This document shows positions 31,506 to 40,049 of a stretch of DNA of 64,000 nucleotides, piece by piece. The notes beneath the pieces are model-generated. The model made no database searches. It saw only the letters and a list, made by a program, of their open reading frames with translations, and was not told the origin of the DNA. Position 1 is the first letter of the stretch. Each line of letters opens with the position of its first letter. The DNA lies in contig NZ_JAIHLQ010000028.1 of assembly GCF_019733355.1 (NCBI RefSeq), positions 1 to 64,000 of the forward strand. The letters run 5' to 3'. Origin of the DNA: Pseudomonas baetica (GTDB taxonomy: Bacteria > Pseudomonadota > Gammaproteobacteria > Pseudomonadales > Pseudomonadaceae). The translations under genes and the position numbers were made by a program.

Positions 31506-33452
31506 ATGCGCCTGAAGTTGCTCACCAATCTCAATACTCTGCTGCTGGTCGCCGTGTGCGTGGCACTCGGTGCCACCCTGTGGTGGTCGCAAAAAGCTCT
31601 GGAACGCCCGTATTTGCTGATGGAGCGTTATCTGGGACTGTCGCAGCAATTTCAGAATGAGGTGGCGCGCAACGTCGAGGACTACCTCGCCAGTGGCGAT
31701 GCACTGCGCCTGAGCAGCGCCAGCCAGGCCATCGAAGGCTTGCAAAAAGAACTCGGCGAATTGCCGCCAGCACTGGCCGACACGCTGCACCCGAGCCTGT
31801 CGAGCCTCGAAGAATTCAGCAAAACCGATCTGCTCGCTGCCGGCAAACTGGCCGGTGATCCGCAGGCATTACTGCTGCAGGCCGAACGCGAACTGAGCGC
31901 CAGCCTCGAGCAACTCAGCACTTACGCCAATGGCAACGCGGCCTACCTGACGCCGCTCCTCGTCGCGTCTCAGCACTTGGGCAAACTGTCGTTGGCGCGG
32001 GACAAACTGGTCAGTAGCGGACGCAGCGAATTAGCCGCCGACGTTGAGCGAGAAGTCAGCAACATCCGCGCCCAAGCGCAGGTGATCGACGCCCTGCCCT
32101 TGCTCGGTGTGGTCGCCAGCAATGAATCGAACAGCGATGACTTCGCAGCGATGATGGGCATCGAGAACACCGAAAAAGCCGTCGCCGAAGATGCCGGTGT
32201 CGGCCTCAAGCGTGAACTCAACAGCCTGCTCGGCCGCTACCCGGCGGAGCTGGAACGCACCCGCGAGCAGATCCAGAAACGCACCGACCTGAGCAGCGCC
32301 ACACACTTGAAAATCGCCGCCGTGCAGCAAGCCATCGCCGGACTGGAGCCCGTGGTGCGCGCCCAGCACGGAAAAATCCAGGGTGAAGTGCGACTGATGC
32401 AGGGCGCGATGATCGGCTTGATTCTGTTGATTGCGCTGCTGATCGATACTCTGCAGCGACGTCTGGCCCGCACCCTGACCCACCTGGCTCCAGCCCTGTC
32501 GACCTGGGCCGAAGGCGATTTCAGCCGTGACATTCAGTTAGGCAAAACCAATCGCGAACTGCACGACATCGAAGCCTCGCTCAACCGCCTGCGTGCCTAT
32601 CTGGTCGATCTGGTCGGCACCATTCGCGGCAATGCCGAGCAAGTGGCGGGCAGCAGTCGGACCCTCGCCGAGTTGAGCAACGACTTGCACAGCGGCGCCG
32701 AACATCAGGCCGGTGATACGGCGCTGATCCGCGACTCCCTCGGCGAACTTGAGGCCACCATTCAGCAAGTCGCCGGTGATGCTCAGCAGGCAGCGGATGC
32801 CAGTCGCCATGCAGGTCTGGCCGTTGAGCACGGTCAGACCGTCATCGGCCAGAGCCTGACGGGGTTGCACGCGCTGGTGGGTGAAGTGCAAGGCAACGCG
32901 CAGATGATCGAACATCTGGCCGAAGAGTCGGCGACCATTGGCGGCGTGCTGACGGTGATCCGCTCAATTGCCGACCAGACCAACCTGCTGGCGCTGAACG
33001 CGGCGATTGAAGCGGCACGCGCCGGGGAGATGGGCCGCGGTTTTGCCGTAGTCGCCGAGGAAGTCCGCTCGCTGGCGCAGCGGACGGCGGGGGCGACGGC
33101 AGAAATCCAAACACTGATCGCCGGCCTGCAAACCGCCGCCCGGCAATCGGTCGAGGGCATGCGCGCGCAGGTCGAGCACGCCGAAGCCACGGCCAATCAG
33201 GCGCAAGCGGCGGATGGCGCGCTGGATAAAATCGTTGGCGCGATCCAGACCATTTCCGACACGGCGATCCGCATTGCCGATGTCACCGCCCAACAGAGCG
33301 GCGCGGTCAGCGAGATTCGCGATCACAGCGAACGGATTCATCAACTGGGTGGGGATAACTTGCTGCGCATTGGTCAGGGACGTGAACAGGGTGAGAACCT
33401 GCTGGTGCTGGGCGGCCAACTGCATACAGCCGTTCAGGCCTTCCGCGTTTGA
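31506..33452 (+). CDS. ctpL: Methyl-accepting chemotaxis protein, CtpL-like
   Basis: A 648-residue chemoreceptor. It has an N-terminal membrane helix (NTLLLVAVCVALGATLWWS), a helical periplasmic ligand domain of about 270 residues, a second membrane helix (MQGAMIGLILLIALLID), a HAMP domain and the cytoplasmic signalling hairpin. The hairpin tip reads IADQTNLLALNAAIEAARAG. The location after gcbA matches P. aeruginosa ctpL (PA4844), a receptor for low phosphate; the ligand here is not shown by the sequence. The ATG at 31506 is preferred over an upstream TTG; its ribosome-binding site is weak. Confidence 0.85.
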   Translation: MRLKLLTNLNTLLLVAVCVALGATLWWSQKALERPYLLMERYLGLSQQFQNEVARNVEDYLASGDALRLSSASQAIEGLQKELGELPPALADTLHPSLSSLEEFSKTDLLAAGKLAGDPQALLLQAERELSASLEQLSTYANGNAAYLTPLLVASQHLGKLSLARDKLVSSGRSELAADVEREVSNIRAQAQVIDALPLLGVVASNESNSDDFAAMMGIENTEKAVAEDAGVGLKRELNSLLGRYPAELERTREQIQKRTDLSSATHLKIAAVQQAIAGLEPVVRAQHGKIQGEVRLMQGAMIGLILLIALLIDTLQRRLARTLTHLAPALSTWAEGDFSRDIQLGKTNRELHDIEASLNRLRAYLVDLVGTIRGNAEQVAGSSRTLAELSNDLHSGAEHQAGDTALIRDSLGELEATIQQVAGDAQQAADASRHAGLAVEHGQTVIGQSLTGLHALVGEVQGNAQMIEHLAEESATIGGVLTVIRSIADQTNLLALNAAIEAARAGEMGRGFAVVAEEVRSLAQRTAGATAEIQTLIAGLQTAARQSVEGMRAQVEHAEATANQAQAADGALDKIVGAIQTISDTAIRIADVTAQQSGAVSEIRDHSERIHQLGGDNLLRIGQGREQGENLLVLGGQLHTAVQAFRV

Positions 33453-33459
33453 TCGATCG

Positions 33460-33537
33460 CCTTCGCGAGCAAGCTCGCTCCCACCATGAATCGGTGTTGC
33501 TCACAATCGCTGTGGGAGCGAGCTTGCTCGCGAAGGC
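33460..33537. repeat. REPIN between ctpL and aroQ
   Basis: An inverted REP pair with intact arms (CTTCGCGAGCAAGCTCGC on the left and its complement on the right). Confidence 0.9.
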
Positions 33538-33624
33538 GTCCAACCATCACAAGTGACCGGATTTAATGACACGGTCACAAATTTCGCGCAAACATCGGCC
33601 ATCGTGCTGGCTATTGCATAGAAC

Positions 33625-33654
33625 TGGACAGTCACAAAGCCTTTGCGGCATAGT
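33625..33654 (+). promoter_or_regulatory. Possible sigma-70 promoter for aroQ-accB-accC
   Basis: TGGACA (33625-33630) and CATAGT (33649-33654) are separated by 18 bases and lie 45 bases before the aroQ start. The match to consensus is moderate. Confidence 0.35.
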
Positions 33655-33698
33655 CGCCGGGTTCTGACGATTGCTCACTCATGACAAGGACTACGCAG

Positions 33699-34151
33699 AT
33701 GGCAACCCTACTGGTGCTGCACGGCCCCAACCTGAACCTGCTCGGCACCCGTGAACCGGGCACCTATGGGTCGACGACCCTGGCGCAGATCAATCAGGAC
33801 CTGGAACGCCGCGCCCGCGAAGCAGGCCATCATCTGCTGTACCTGCAAAGCAATGCCGAATACGAATTGATCGACCGCATCCACGCCGCTCGCGGCGAAG
33901 GGGTGGACTTCATCCTGATCAATCCAGCAGCTTTTACGCACACAAGTGTCGCATTACGTGACGCGCTGCTGGGAGTGAGCATCCCATTCATCGAAGTGCA
34001 TTTGTCCAACGTGCACAAACGCGAACCTTTCCGCCATCACTCTTACTTCTCCGACGTAGCGGTGGGAGTGATCTGCGGCCTTGGCGCCAGCGGTTACCGA
34101 CTGGCCCTGGAGGCTGCCCTGGAACAGCTTGAAAGACAGGCAACGGCTTGA
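33699..34151 (+). CDS. aroQ: Type II 3-dehydroquinate dehydratase AroQ
   Basis: A 150-residue enzyme of the shikimate pathway, dehydrating 3-dehydroquinate. The catalytic loop with the Arg and Tyr is visible (HGPNLNLLGTREPGTYG), as are INPAAFTHTSVALRDAL and the IEVHLSNVHKRE segment with the essential His. AAGGA lies nine bases before the ATG at 33699. It heads the aroQ-accB-accC cluster, a linkage common in pseudomonads. Confidence 0.95.
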   Translation: MATLLVLHGPNLNLLGTREPGTYGSTTLAQINQDLERRAREAGHHLLYLQSNAEYELIDRIHAARGEGVDFILINPAAFTHTSVALRDALLGVSIPFIEVHLSNVHKREPFRHHSYFSDVAVGVICGLGASGYRLALEAALEQLERQATA

Positions 34152-34199
34152 ACAACAAGCGTTAAACGCCCCTGACCGACCCTTGGGAGTTGATGATTC

Positions 34200-34661
34200 A
34201 TGGATATCCGTAAAGTTAAGAAACTGATCGAATTGCTGGAAGAGTCCGGCATCGACGAGCTCGAGATCAAGGAAGGCGAAGAGTCCGTACGTATCAGCCG
34301 CCACAGCAAGACCCCGGCTCAGCAGTACTACGCGCCTGCACCGATGCAAGCACCGGCTGCTGCACCTGTTGCCGCTGCTCCTGTTGCTGCTGCAGCCCCG
34401 GCTGCCGCTGCGGCTCCAGCGCTGAACGGCACCGTTGCCCGTTCGCCGATGGTCGGTACTTTCTACCGCAAGTCTTCGCCAGCCTCGCCGTCCTTCGTTG
34501 AAGTCGGCCAGACCGTGAAGAAAGGCGACACCCTGTGCATCGTTGAAGCCATGAAGATGATGAACCACATCGAAGCTGAAACCAGCGGTGTGATCGAGTC
34601 CATCCTCGTCGAAGACGGCCAGCCGGTTGAGTACGACCAACCGCTGTTCACCATCGTTTGA
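34200..34661 (+). CDS. accB: Biotin carboxyl carrier protein AccB
   Basis: A 153-residue subunit of acetyl-CoA carboxylase. It has an N-terminal helical domain, a long Ala/Pro linker (about residues 45-75) and a biotinyl domain with the biotin Lys at 119 in EAMKMM. The thumb region of AccB-type carriers is present. The accC gene follows after 17 bases. Confidence 0.96.
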   Translation: MDIRKVKKLIELLEESGIDELEIKEGEESVRISRHSKTPAQQYYAPAPMQAPAAAPVAAAPVAAAAPAAAAAPALNGTVARSPMVGTFYRKSSPASPSFVEVGQTVKKGDTLCIVEAMKMMNHIEAETSGVIESILVEDGQPVEYDQPLFTIV

Positions 34662-34678
34662 ACTGCGGAGAGCCTTTG

Positions 34679-36037
34679 ATGACTGCGAAGTTGGAAAAAG
34701 TTCTGATCGCTAACCGCGGTGAGATCGCCCTGCGGATTCTGCGTGCCTGCAAAGAGATGGGCATCAAGACCGTCGCCGTTTACTCCAAGGCCGATAAAGA
34801 GCTGATGCACCTGGGTCTGGCAGACGAATCCGTCTGCATCGGCCCGGCGTCTGCCGCTCAGTCTTACCTGCACATCCCGGCCATCATCGCTGCCGCTGAA
34901 GTGACTGGCGCTACCGCCATTCACCCAGGCTACGGTTTCCTCGCGGAAAACGCCGATTTTGCCGAGCAGGTCGAGAACTCCGGCTTCGCTTTCATCGGCC
35001 CGAAAGCCGACACCATTCGCCTGATGGGTGACAAGGTATCGGCCAAGCACGCGATGATCGAAGCAGGCGTGCCAACCGTTCCAGGTTCCGACGGCCCACT
35101 GCCGGAAGACGAAGAAACGGCGCTGCGCATTGGTCGTGAAGTCGGCTACCCGGTGATCATCAAAGCCGCTGGCGGCGGCGGTGGTCGCGGCATGCGTGTG
35201 GTTCATAAGGAAGAAGACCTGATTTCCTTCGCCAAACTGACCCGCACCGAAGCAGGCGCGGCGTTTGGCAACCCGATGGTCTATCTGGAAAAATTCCTGA
35301 CCAATCCGCGTCACGTCGAAGTACAGGTGCTGTCCGACGGCCAAGGCCAGGCCATCCATCTGGGCGACCGCGATTGCTCGCTGCAACGTCGTCACCAGAA
35401 GGTTCTCGAAGAAGCGCCAGCACCGGGCATCGACGAGCAGGCTCGCCAGGAAGTTCTGGCTCGCTGCATCAAGGCGTGCATCGACATCGGTTACCGTGGC
35501 GCCGGCACTTTCGAGTTCCTGTACGAAAACGGTCGTTTCTACTTCATCGAAATGAACACCCGTGTTCAGGTGGAGCACCCGGTTTCGGAAATGGTCACCG
35601 GTATCGACATCGTCAAGGAGATGCTCAGCATCGCCGCTGGCAACAAGCTGTCGTTCACGCAGGATGACGTGGTGATCCGCGGTCACTCGCTGGAATGCCG
35701 GATCAACGCTGAAGACCCGAAAACCTTCATGCCGAGCCCGGGCACGGTCAAGCATTTCCACGCCCCAGGCGGCAACGGCGTTCGCGTCGATTCGCACCTG
35801 TACAGCGGTTATGCAGTTCCGCCGAACTACGACTCGCTGATCGGCAAGCTGATCACTTATGGCGCCACCCGCGACGAAGCCATGGCACGCATGCGCAATG
35901 CCCTGGACGAAATCGTGGTTGACGGGATCAAGACCAACATCCCGCTGCACCGTGATCTGGTGCGTGACGAAGGTTTCTGCAAAGGGGGCGTGAACATTCA
36001 CTACCTCGAGCACAAGCTGGCAGGCGAGAAGCACTAA
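34679..36037 (+). CDS. accC: Biotin carboxylase AccC
   Basis: A 452-residue ATP-grasp enzyme that carboxylates the biotin on AccB, the first half-reaction of fatty-acid synthesis. It has the N-terminal KVLIANRGEIALRI, the glycine-rich loop KAAGGGGGRGMRVV near residue 159, the NTRVQVEHPVSE active-site segment and a full C-terminal domain. GGAG precedes the ATG at 34679. A terminator follows directly. Confidence 0.97.
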   Translation: MTAKLEKVLIANRGEIALRILRACKEMGIKTVAVYSKADKELMHLGLADESVCIGPASAAQSYLHIPAIIAAAEVTGATAIHPGYGFLAENADFAEQVENSGFAFIGPKADTIRLMGDKVSAKHAMIEAGVPTVPGSDGPLPEDEETALRIGREVGYPVIIKAAGGGGGRGMRVVHKEEDLISFAKLTRTEAGAAFGNPMVYLEKFLTNPRHVEVQVLSDGQGQAIHLGDRDCSLQRRHQKVLEEAPAPGIDEQARQEVLARCIKACIDIGYRGAGTFEFLYENGRFYFIEMNTRVQVEHPVSEMVTGIDIVKEMLSIAAGNKLSFTQDDVVIRGHSLECRINAEDPKTFMPSPGTVKHFHAPGGNGVRVDSHLYSGYAVPPNYDSLIGKLITYGATRDEAMARMRNALDEIVVDGIKTNIPLHRDLVRDEGFCKGGVNIHYLEHKLAGEKH

Positions 36038-36057
36038 GCTTCAGCCCGCACCTGACA

Positions 36058-36085
36058 GAGCCGCCTTCGGGCGGCTTTGTTGTTT
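36058..36085 (+). terminator. Rho-independent terminator after accC
   Basis: GCCGCC-TTCG-GGCGGC, a stem with a TTCG tetraloop, followed by TTTGTTGTTT. It lies 21 bases after the accC stop. Confidence 0.92.
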
Positions 36086-36106
36086 CTACAGTTCTCAAAT
36101 ACCCCT

Positions 36107-36195
36107 TGTGGGAGCGGGCCTGCTCGCGAAAGCGGTGTATCAGATACGTTTATTTGTCTGGCACACCGCTTTCGCGAGCAAGCCCGCACCCACAG
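36107..36195. repeat. REPIN between accC and prmA
   Basis: An inverted REP pair around a spacer of about 40 bases. The right arm has a GCACCC change. Confidence 0.88.
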
Positions 36196-36294
36196 GGTGC
36201 AATGCCGCTCCCACAAAACCTGCGCGCTCGCGTAAACTTGCGCGCTTCTCGCTGGCCGCTAGGCTGCAATCATATTTTTTCAAAGGTGCCCGCC

Positions 36295-37173
36295 ATGCCT
36301 TGGCTGCAAGTACGTCTGGCCATCAGCCCGGAACAAGCCGAAACCTACGAAGACGCGTTCCTTGAAGTCGGCGCCGTATCGGTGACCTTCATGGACGCCG
36401 AAGATCAGCCGATCTTCGAGCCGGAACTCAACACCACCCCGCTGTGGGCGCACACGCACCTGCTGGCCCTGTTCGAGGGCGGCACCGAACCCGCACCGGT
36501 ACTGGCGCACCTGGAACTGCTGACCGGCAGCCCGCTGCCGGAGCATCACAGCGAAGTCATCGAAGACCAGGACTGGGAACGCAGCTGGATGGACGGTTTC
36601 CAGCCGATGCGCTTCGGTCAGCGCCTGTGGATCGTACCGAGCTGGCACGCCGCGCCCGAGCCTGACGCAGTCAATCTGCTGCTGGACCCGGGCCTGGCCT
36701 TCGGCACCGGCACCCACCCGACCACCGCGCTGTGCCTGGAATGGCTCGACGGTCAGGATCTGAAAGACTGCAACGTGCTGGATTTCGGCTGCGGCTCGGG
36801 GATTCTGGCCATCGCCGCCCTGCTGCTCGGTGCGAAAGAAGCCGTCGGTACCGACATCGACGTGCAGGCACTGGAAGCCTCGCGTGACAACGCCGGGCGC
36901 AACAACATCGCCGAAGAGCTGTTCCCGCTGTACCTGCCGGAAGATCTGCCGCAGGTCAAAGCTGACGTGCTGGTCGCCAACATCCTCGCCGGCCCGCTGG
37001 TCTCGCTGGCCCCGCAACTGTCCAGCCTGGTCAAGTCCGGCGGGCGTCTGGCGCTGTCGGGCATTCTTGCCGAACAAGGCGATGAGGTCGCTGCCGCGTA
37101 TGCTCAGGACTTCGACCTCGACCCGATCGCCAATCGCGATGGCTGGGTGCGCATCACCGGACGTCGGCGCTAG
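36295..37173 (+). CDS. prmA: Ribosomal protein L11 methyltransferase PrmA
   Basis: A 292-residue enzyme that trimethylates ribosomal protein L11. The N-terminal substrate-binding domain (MPWLQVRLAISPEQAE) is followed by the PrmA hallmark GTGTHPTTALCLEWL and the SAM motif DFGCGSGILAIAA. AAAGGTG precedes the ATG at 36295. The longer frame from 36106 runs through a REPIN and is rejected. The DUF3426 gene follows 30 bases later. Confidence 0.95.
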   Translation: MPWLQVRLAISPEQAETYEDAFLEVGAVSVTFMDAEDQPIFEPELNTTPLWAHTHLLALFEGGTEPAPVLAHLELLTGSPLPEHHSEVIEDQDWERSWMDGFQPMRFGQRLWIVPSWHAAPEPDAVNLLLDPGLAFGTGTHPTTALCLEWLDGQDLKDCNVLDFGCGSGILAIAALLLGAKEAVGTDIDVQALEASRDNAGRNNIAEELFPLYLPEDLPQVKADVLVANILAGPLVSLAPQLSSLVKSGGRLALSGILAEQGDEVAAAYAQDFDLDPIANRDGWVRITGRRR

Positions 37174-37203
37174 AATGGCCGCCTGCATAATCCGGATCGC
37201 CGC

Positions 37204-38454
37204 ATGACCGACAGCTTCGTCACCCAGTGTCCGCATTGCCAAACCAGTTTCCGTGTCAGCCATGCCCAATTGAGCGTGGCCCGCGGGGTGGTTCGCTGCG
37301 GCGCCTGCCTGCAAGTATTCAATGCCGCCAAACAGCTGCTTGAGCAACACGCCGGCAAGGACGCGGTGGCGCCGGTCGCACCGCCGATTGAGGCGCTCTC
37401 CGCCGAAGAGCTACCGGCTATCGAGCCACCAGCCATCGTCGAACCGCCCACGCCGCGTGCCATCAGCCAAAAGCAGTGGAGCGCCTCGGAACTGGATCTC
37501 GACAGCCTGGATCTGGACGAAGAACTCGCCCGCCTCGAACAACGGGAAATTCAGCCAGCCACCGAACTCGGTCGCCCGCGCGAAGACGCCCTGATCGCCC
37601 GCCGCGACAGTCCTGAGCCGGAAGAGTCGGCATGGCCCGACAGCCTGTTCAGCGCACCTGCTGATGAGCGAACGCCGGAACCCGAGGCAGAAACGGATAC
37701 CGTCGACATCGAGCCAGTCAAATCGGCGCGGACCGAGCCATCGCTGTCGTTGGAACCGGTGGAGCTGGATGACGAACCCGCGATCCCGCAACTGCGTCTG
37801 CACGATCCAATCGATCCGAACGCCCGCCGCGAACGCCGGTCCGCCAGTCACGAAGCCGATGACGACGATCTGCCATTGATCGAACCGCAGCGCAAAAAGC
37901 GCGAGCGCGCCGAAGCCCTGCAAGACCTGACCGATGACCCGCTGCAACTGGACTGGCAGAAACGCCGGTCACCGTGGGGCCGCCGCTTGCTATGGATGCT
38001 GTTGGTGCTGCTGGCAGCCGGCACCCTCGCCGGCCAGTACATCGCCTATCATTTCGATGAGCTGGCGCGCCAGGATCAATACCGCCCGTGGTTCCAGCAG
38101 CTCTGCCCGCAGATCGGTTGCACGGTGCCGTCCAAGGTCGATATCGCCCGAATCAAGAGCAGCAATCTGGTCGTGCGCAGTCATCCCGAGTTCAGCGGCG
38201 CACTGGTCGTCGACGCGATCATCTATAACCGCGCGACGTTCTCCCAGCCGTTCCCGCTACTGGAGCTGCGTTTTGCTGACCTCAACGGCCACCTGATCGC
38301 CAGTCGCCGCTTCAAACCGGGTGAATACCTCAACGGCGATCTGGAAGGTCTGGCGGAAATGCCGCCACAAACACCGATCCACATCGCGCTGGACATTCTC
38401 GATCCAGGCCCGAAAGCGGTGAATTACAGCCTGAGTTTTCACTCACCCGAGTGA
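37204..38454 (+). CDS. Zinc-ribbon and DUF3426 domain membrane protein
   Basis: A 416-residue protein. It starts with an MJ0042-type zinc ribbon (Cys 9, 12, 32 and 35). A long acidic, Pro/Glu-rich linker follows (about 50-255), then one membrane segment (LLWMLLVLLAAGTLAGQYIAY, about 262-282) and a periplasmic DUF3426 domain. Such proteins sit beside prmA and dusB in many pseudomonads; no function is established. Confidence 0.87.
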   Translation: MTDSFVTQCPHCQTSFRVSHAQLSVARGVVRCGACLQVFNAAKQLLEQHAGKDAVAPVAPPIEALSAEELPAIEPPAIVEPPTPRAISQKQWSASELDLDSLDLDEELARLEQREIQPATELGRPREDALIARRDSPEPEESAWPDSLFSAPADERTPEPEAETDTVDIEPVKSARTEPSLSLEPVELDDEPAIPQLRLHDPIDPNARRERRSASHEADDDDLPLIEPQRKKRERAEALQDLTDDPLQLDWQKRRSPWGRRLLWMLLVLLAAGTLAGQYIAYHFDELARQDQYRPWFQQLCPQIGCTVPSKVDIARIKSSNLVVRSHPEFSGALVVDAIIYNRATFSQPFPLLELRFADLNGHLIASRRFKPGEYLNGDLEGLAEMPPQTPIHIALDILDPGPKAVNYSLSFHSPE

Positions 38455-38639
38455 ACCGCTTCACCGTTTCCTGATTGACGGCAGTTTTCTGACTGCGCTG
38501 CGCCCAACCAAACCGCTGGCGATAACAGAATAACTGTTCAGATTTTGTTCAATTCAGCCTTTATCCAGTCATCGAGAGCGGGTATCATGCCAACCCTTTT
38601 TCGAACTCTCATGATCCGGCCCCACTTCAGGGAAGTCCT

Positions 38640-39650
38640 ATGTCGGCGGTACGCATCGGCCCATACACATTGCAGAACGGCTTGATTCTCGCCCCGATGG
38701 CGGGGGTTACCGATCAGCCCTTTCGTCAGCTCTGCAAGCGTCTGGGCGCAGGGCTTGTGGTCTCGGAAATGGTCACCAGTGACATGAGCCTGTGGAATAC
38801 CCGCAAGTCGCGCATGCGCATGATCCACGAAGGCGATCCCGAGCCACGCTCGGTGCAGATTGCCGGTGGCGACGCGCAAATGCTGGCAGATGCGGCACGG
38901 GCCAACGTCGAACTGGGCGCACAGATTATTGACATCAACATGGGTTGCCCGGCGAAGAAGGTCTGCAACAAGGCCGCCGGCTCCGCGTTATTGAAAGATG
39001 AAGCATTGGTAACCGAGATCCTGCAGGCCGTCGTGGCCGCGGTTGATGTGCCGGTCACCCTGAAGATCCGCACGGGATGGGATCGCGACAACAAGAACGG
39101 CCTGACCGTGGCGAAGATCGCCGAACAGGCCGGGATCGCCGCGCTGGCCGTGCATGGCCGCACTCGCGCCGATCTGTACACAGGTGTTGCCGAGTACGAC
39201 ACGATTGCCGCGATCAAGCAGGCGGTGTCGATGCCGGTATTTGCCAATGGCGATATCGATTCGCCGGAAAAGGCCCGTTACGTGCTCGACGCGACCGGCG
39301 CCGATGGTCTGTTGGTAGGCCGTGCCGCTCAAGGGCGGCCATGGATTTTTCGCGAGATCGATCACTTCCTGCGTACCGGCGAGAAATTGCCGGCCCCGAA
39401 GTTGGTCGAGGTGGAACGCATTCTGCTTGAGCATCTGGCCGCACTTCACGCTTTCTATGGGGACGTGATGGGCGTACGCATTGCTCGAAAGCATGTGGGC
39501 TGGTATCTCGCAACCTTGCCGGGCGCCAGGGAGTTTCGCGCCCACTTCAATCGTTTGGATGGTACGGAAACACAATGCGCCAACGTTCGGGAGTTCTTCG
39601 TCGAGCGTTACAAGAGCCTGACAGGGGACGAAGAAGGGGTGGCCGCATGA
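38640..39650 (+). CDS. dusB: tRNA-dihydrouridine synthase DusB
   Basis: A 336-residue FMN enzyme that reduces uridine to dihydrouridine in the tRNA D-loop. The FMN-barrel start (LILAPMAGVTDQPFR), the active-site Cys in MGCPAKKVCNKAAGSAL and the phosphate-binding GRAAQGRPW are visible. Its stop overlaps the fis start by four bases (ATGA), the conserved dusB-fis operon of gammaproteobacteria. Confidence 0.96.
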   Translation: MSAVRIGPYTLQNGLILAPMAGVTDQPFRQLCKRLGAGLVVSEMVTSDMSLWNTRKSRMRMIHEGDPEPRSVQIAGGDAQMLADAARANVELGAQIIDINMGCPAKKVCNKAAGSALLKDEALVTEILQAVVAAVDVPVTLKIRTGWDRDNKNGLTVAKIAEQAGIAALAVHGRTRADLYTGVAEYDTIAAIKQAVSMPVFANGDIDSPEKARYVLDATGADGLLVGRAAQGRPWIFREIDHFLRTGEKLPAPKLVEVERILLEHLAALHAFYGDVMGVRIARKHVGWYLATLPGAREFRAHFNRLDGTETQCANVREFFVERYKSLTGDEEGVAA

Positions 39651-39967
39651 CGATGATGACCGAGACTTTAGTGAGTGGAACAACACCCGTGAGCGACAAC
39701 GTGAATTTGAAACAGCACCTCAACACCCCGAGCGAAGAAGGTCAGACCCTTCGCGGGAGTGTCGAGAAGGCGCTGCACAATTATTTCGCCCACCTTGAGG
39801 GCGCGTCCGTCACTGACGTGTATAACCTGGTGCTCTCCGAAGTCGAGGCTCCCCTGCTCGAAAGCGTGATGAACTACGTCAAGGGCAACCAGACCAAGGC
39901 CAGTGAGTTGCTGGGACTTAACCGCGGCACACTGCGCAAGAAACTCAAGCAGTACGATCTGCTGTAA
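39647..39967 (+). CDS. fis: Nucleoid-associated regulator Fis
   Basis: A 106-residue DNA-bending protein. The C-terminal helix-turn-helix (NQTKASELLGLNRGTLRKKLKQY) is fully conserved. The N-terminal part is longer than in E. coli Fis by about eight residues, as in other pseudomonads. It is expressed with dusB. The start overlapping the dusB stop fits that coupling. A terminator follows. Confidence 0.96.
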   Translation: MTMMTETLVSGTTPVSDNVNLKQHLNTPSEEGQTLRGSVEKALHNYFAHLEGASVTDVYNLVLSEVEAPLLESVMNYVKGNQTKASELLGLNRGTLRKKLKQYDLL

Positions 39968-39984
39968 GCATTCAATCAAACCAG

Positions 39985-40017
39985 AAAGGCGCCCGCGTAA
40001 AACCGGTCGCCTTTTTT
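39985..40017 (+). terminator. Rho-independent terminator after fis
   Basis: AAAGGCG and CGCCTTT form the stem, followed by a run of T. It lies 18 bases after the fis stop. Confidence 0.88.
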
Positions 40018-40049
40018 GCTGACTTCCTTTGCTTTTGATGGAAATTGAG

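Noticed and set aside
34463..36034. A 523-codon minus-strand open frame opposite accB/accC
   Set aside because: It is a codon-bias shadow of accC, with no ribosome-binding site and a composition unlike a protein; accC is unmistakable on the other strand.
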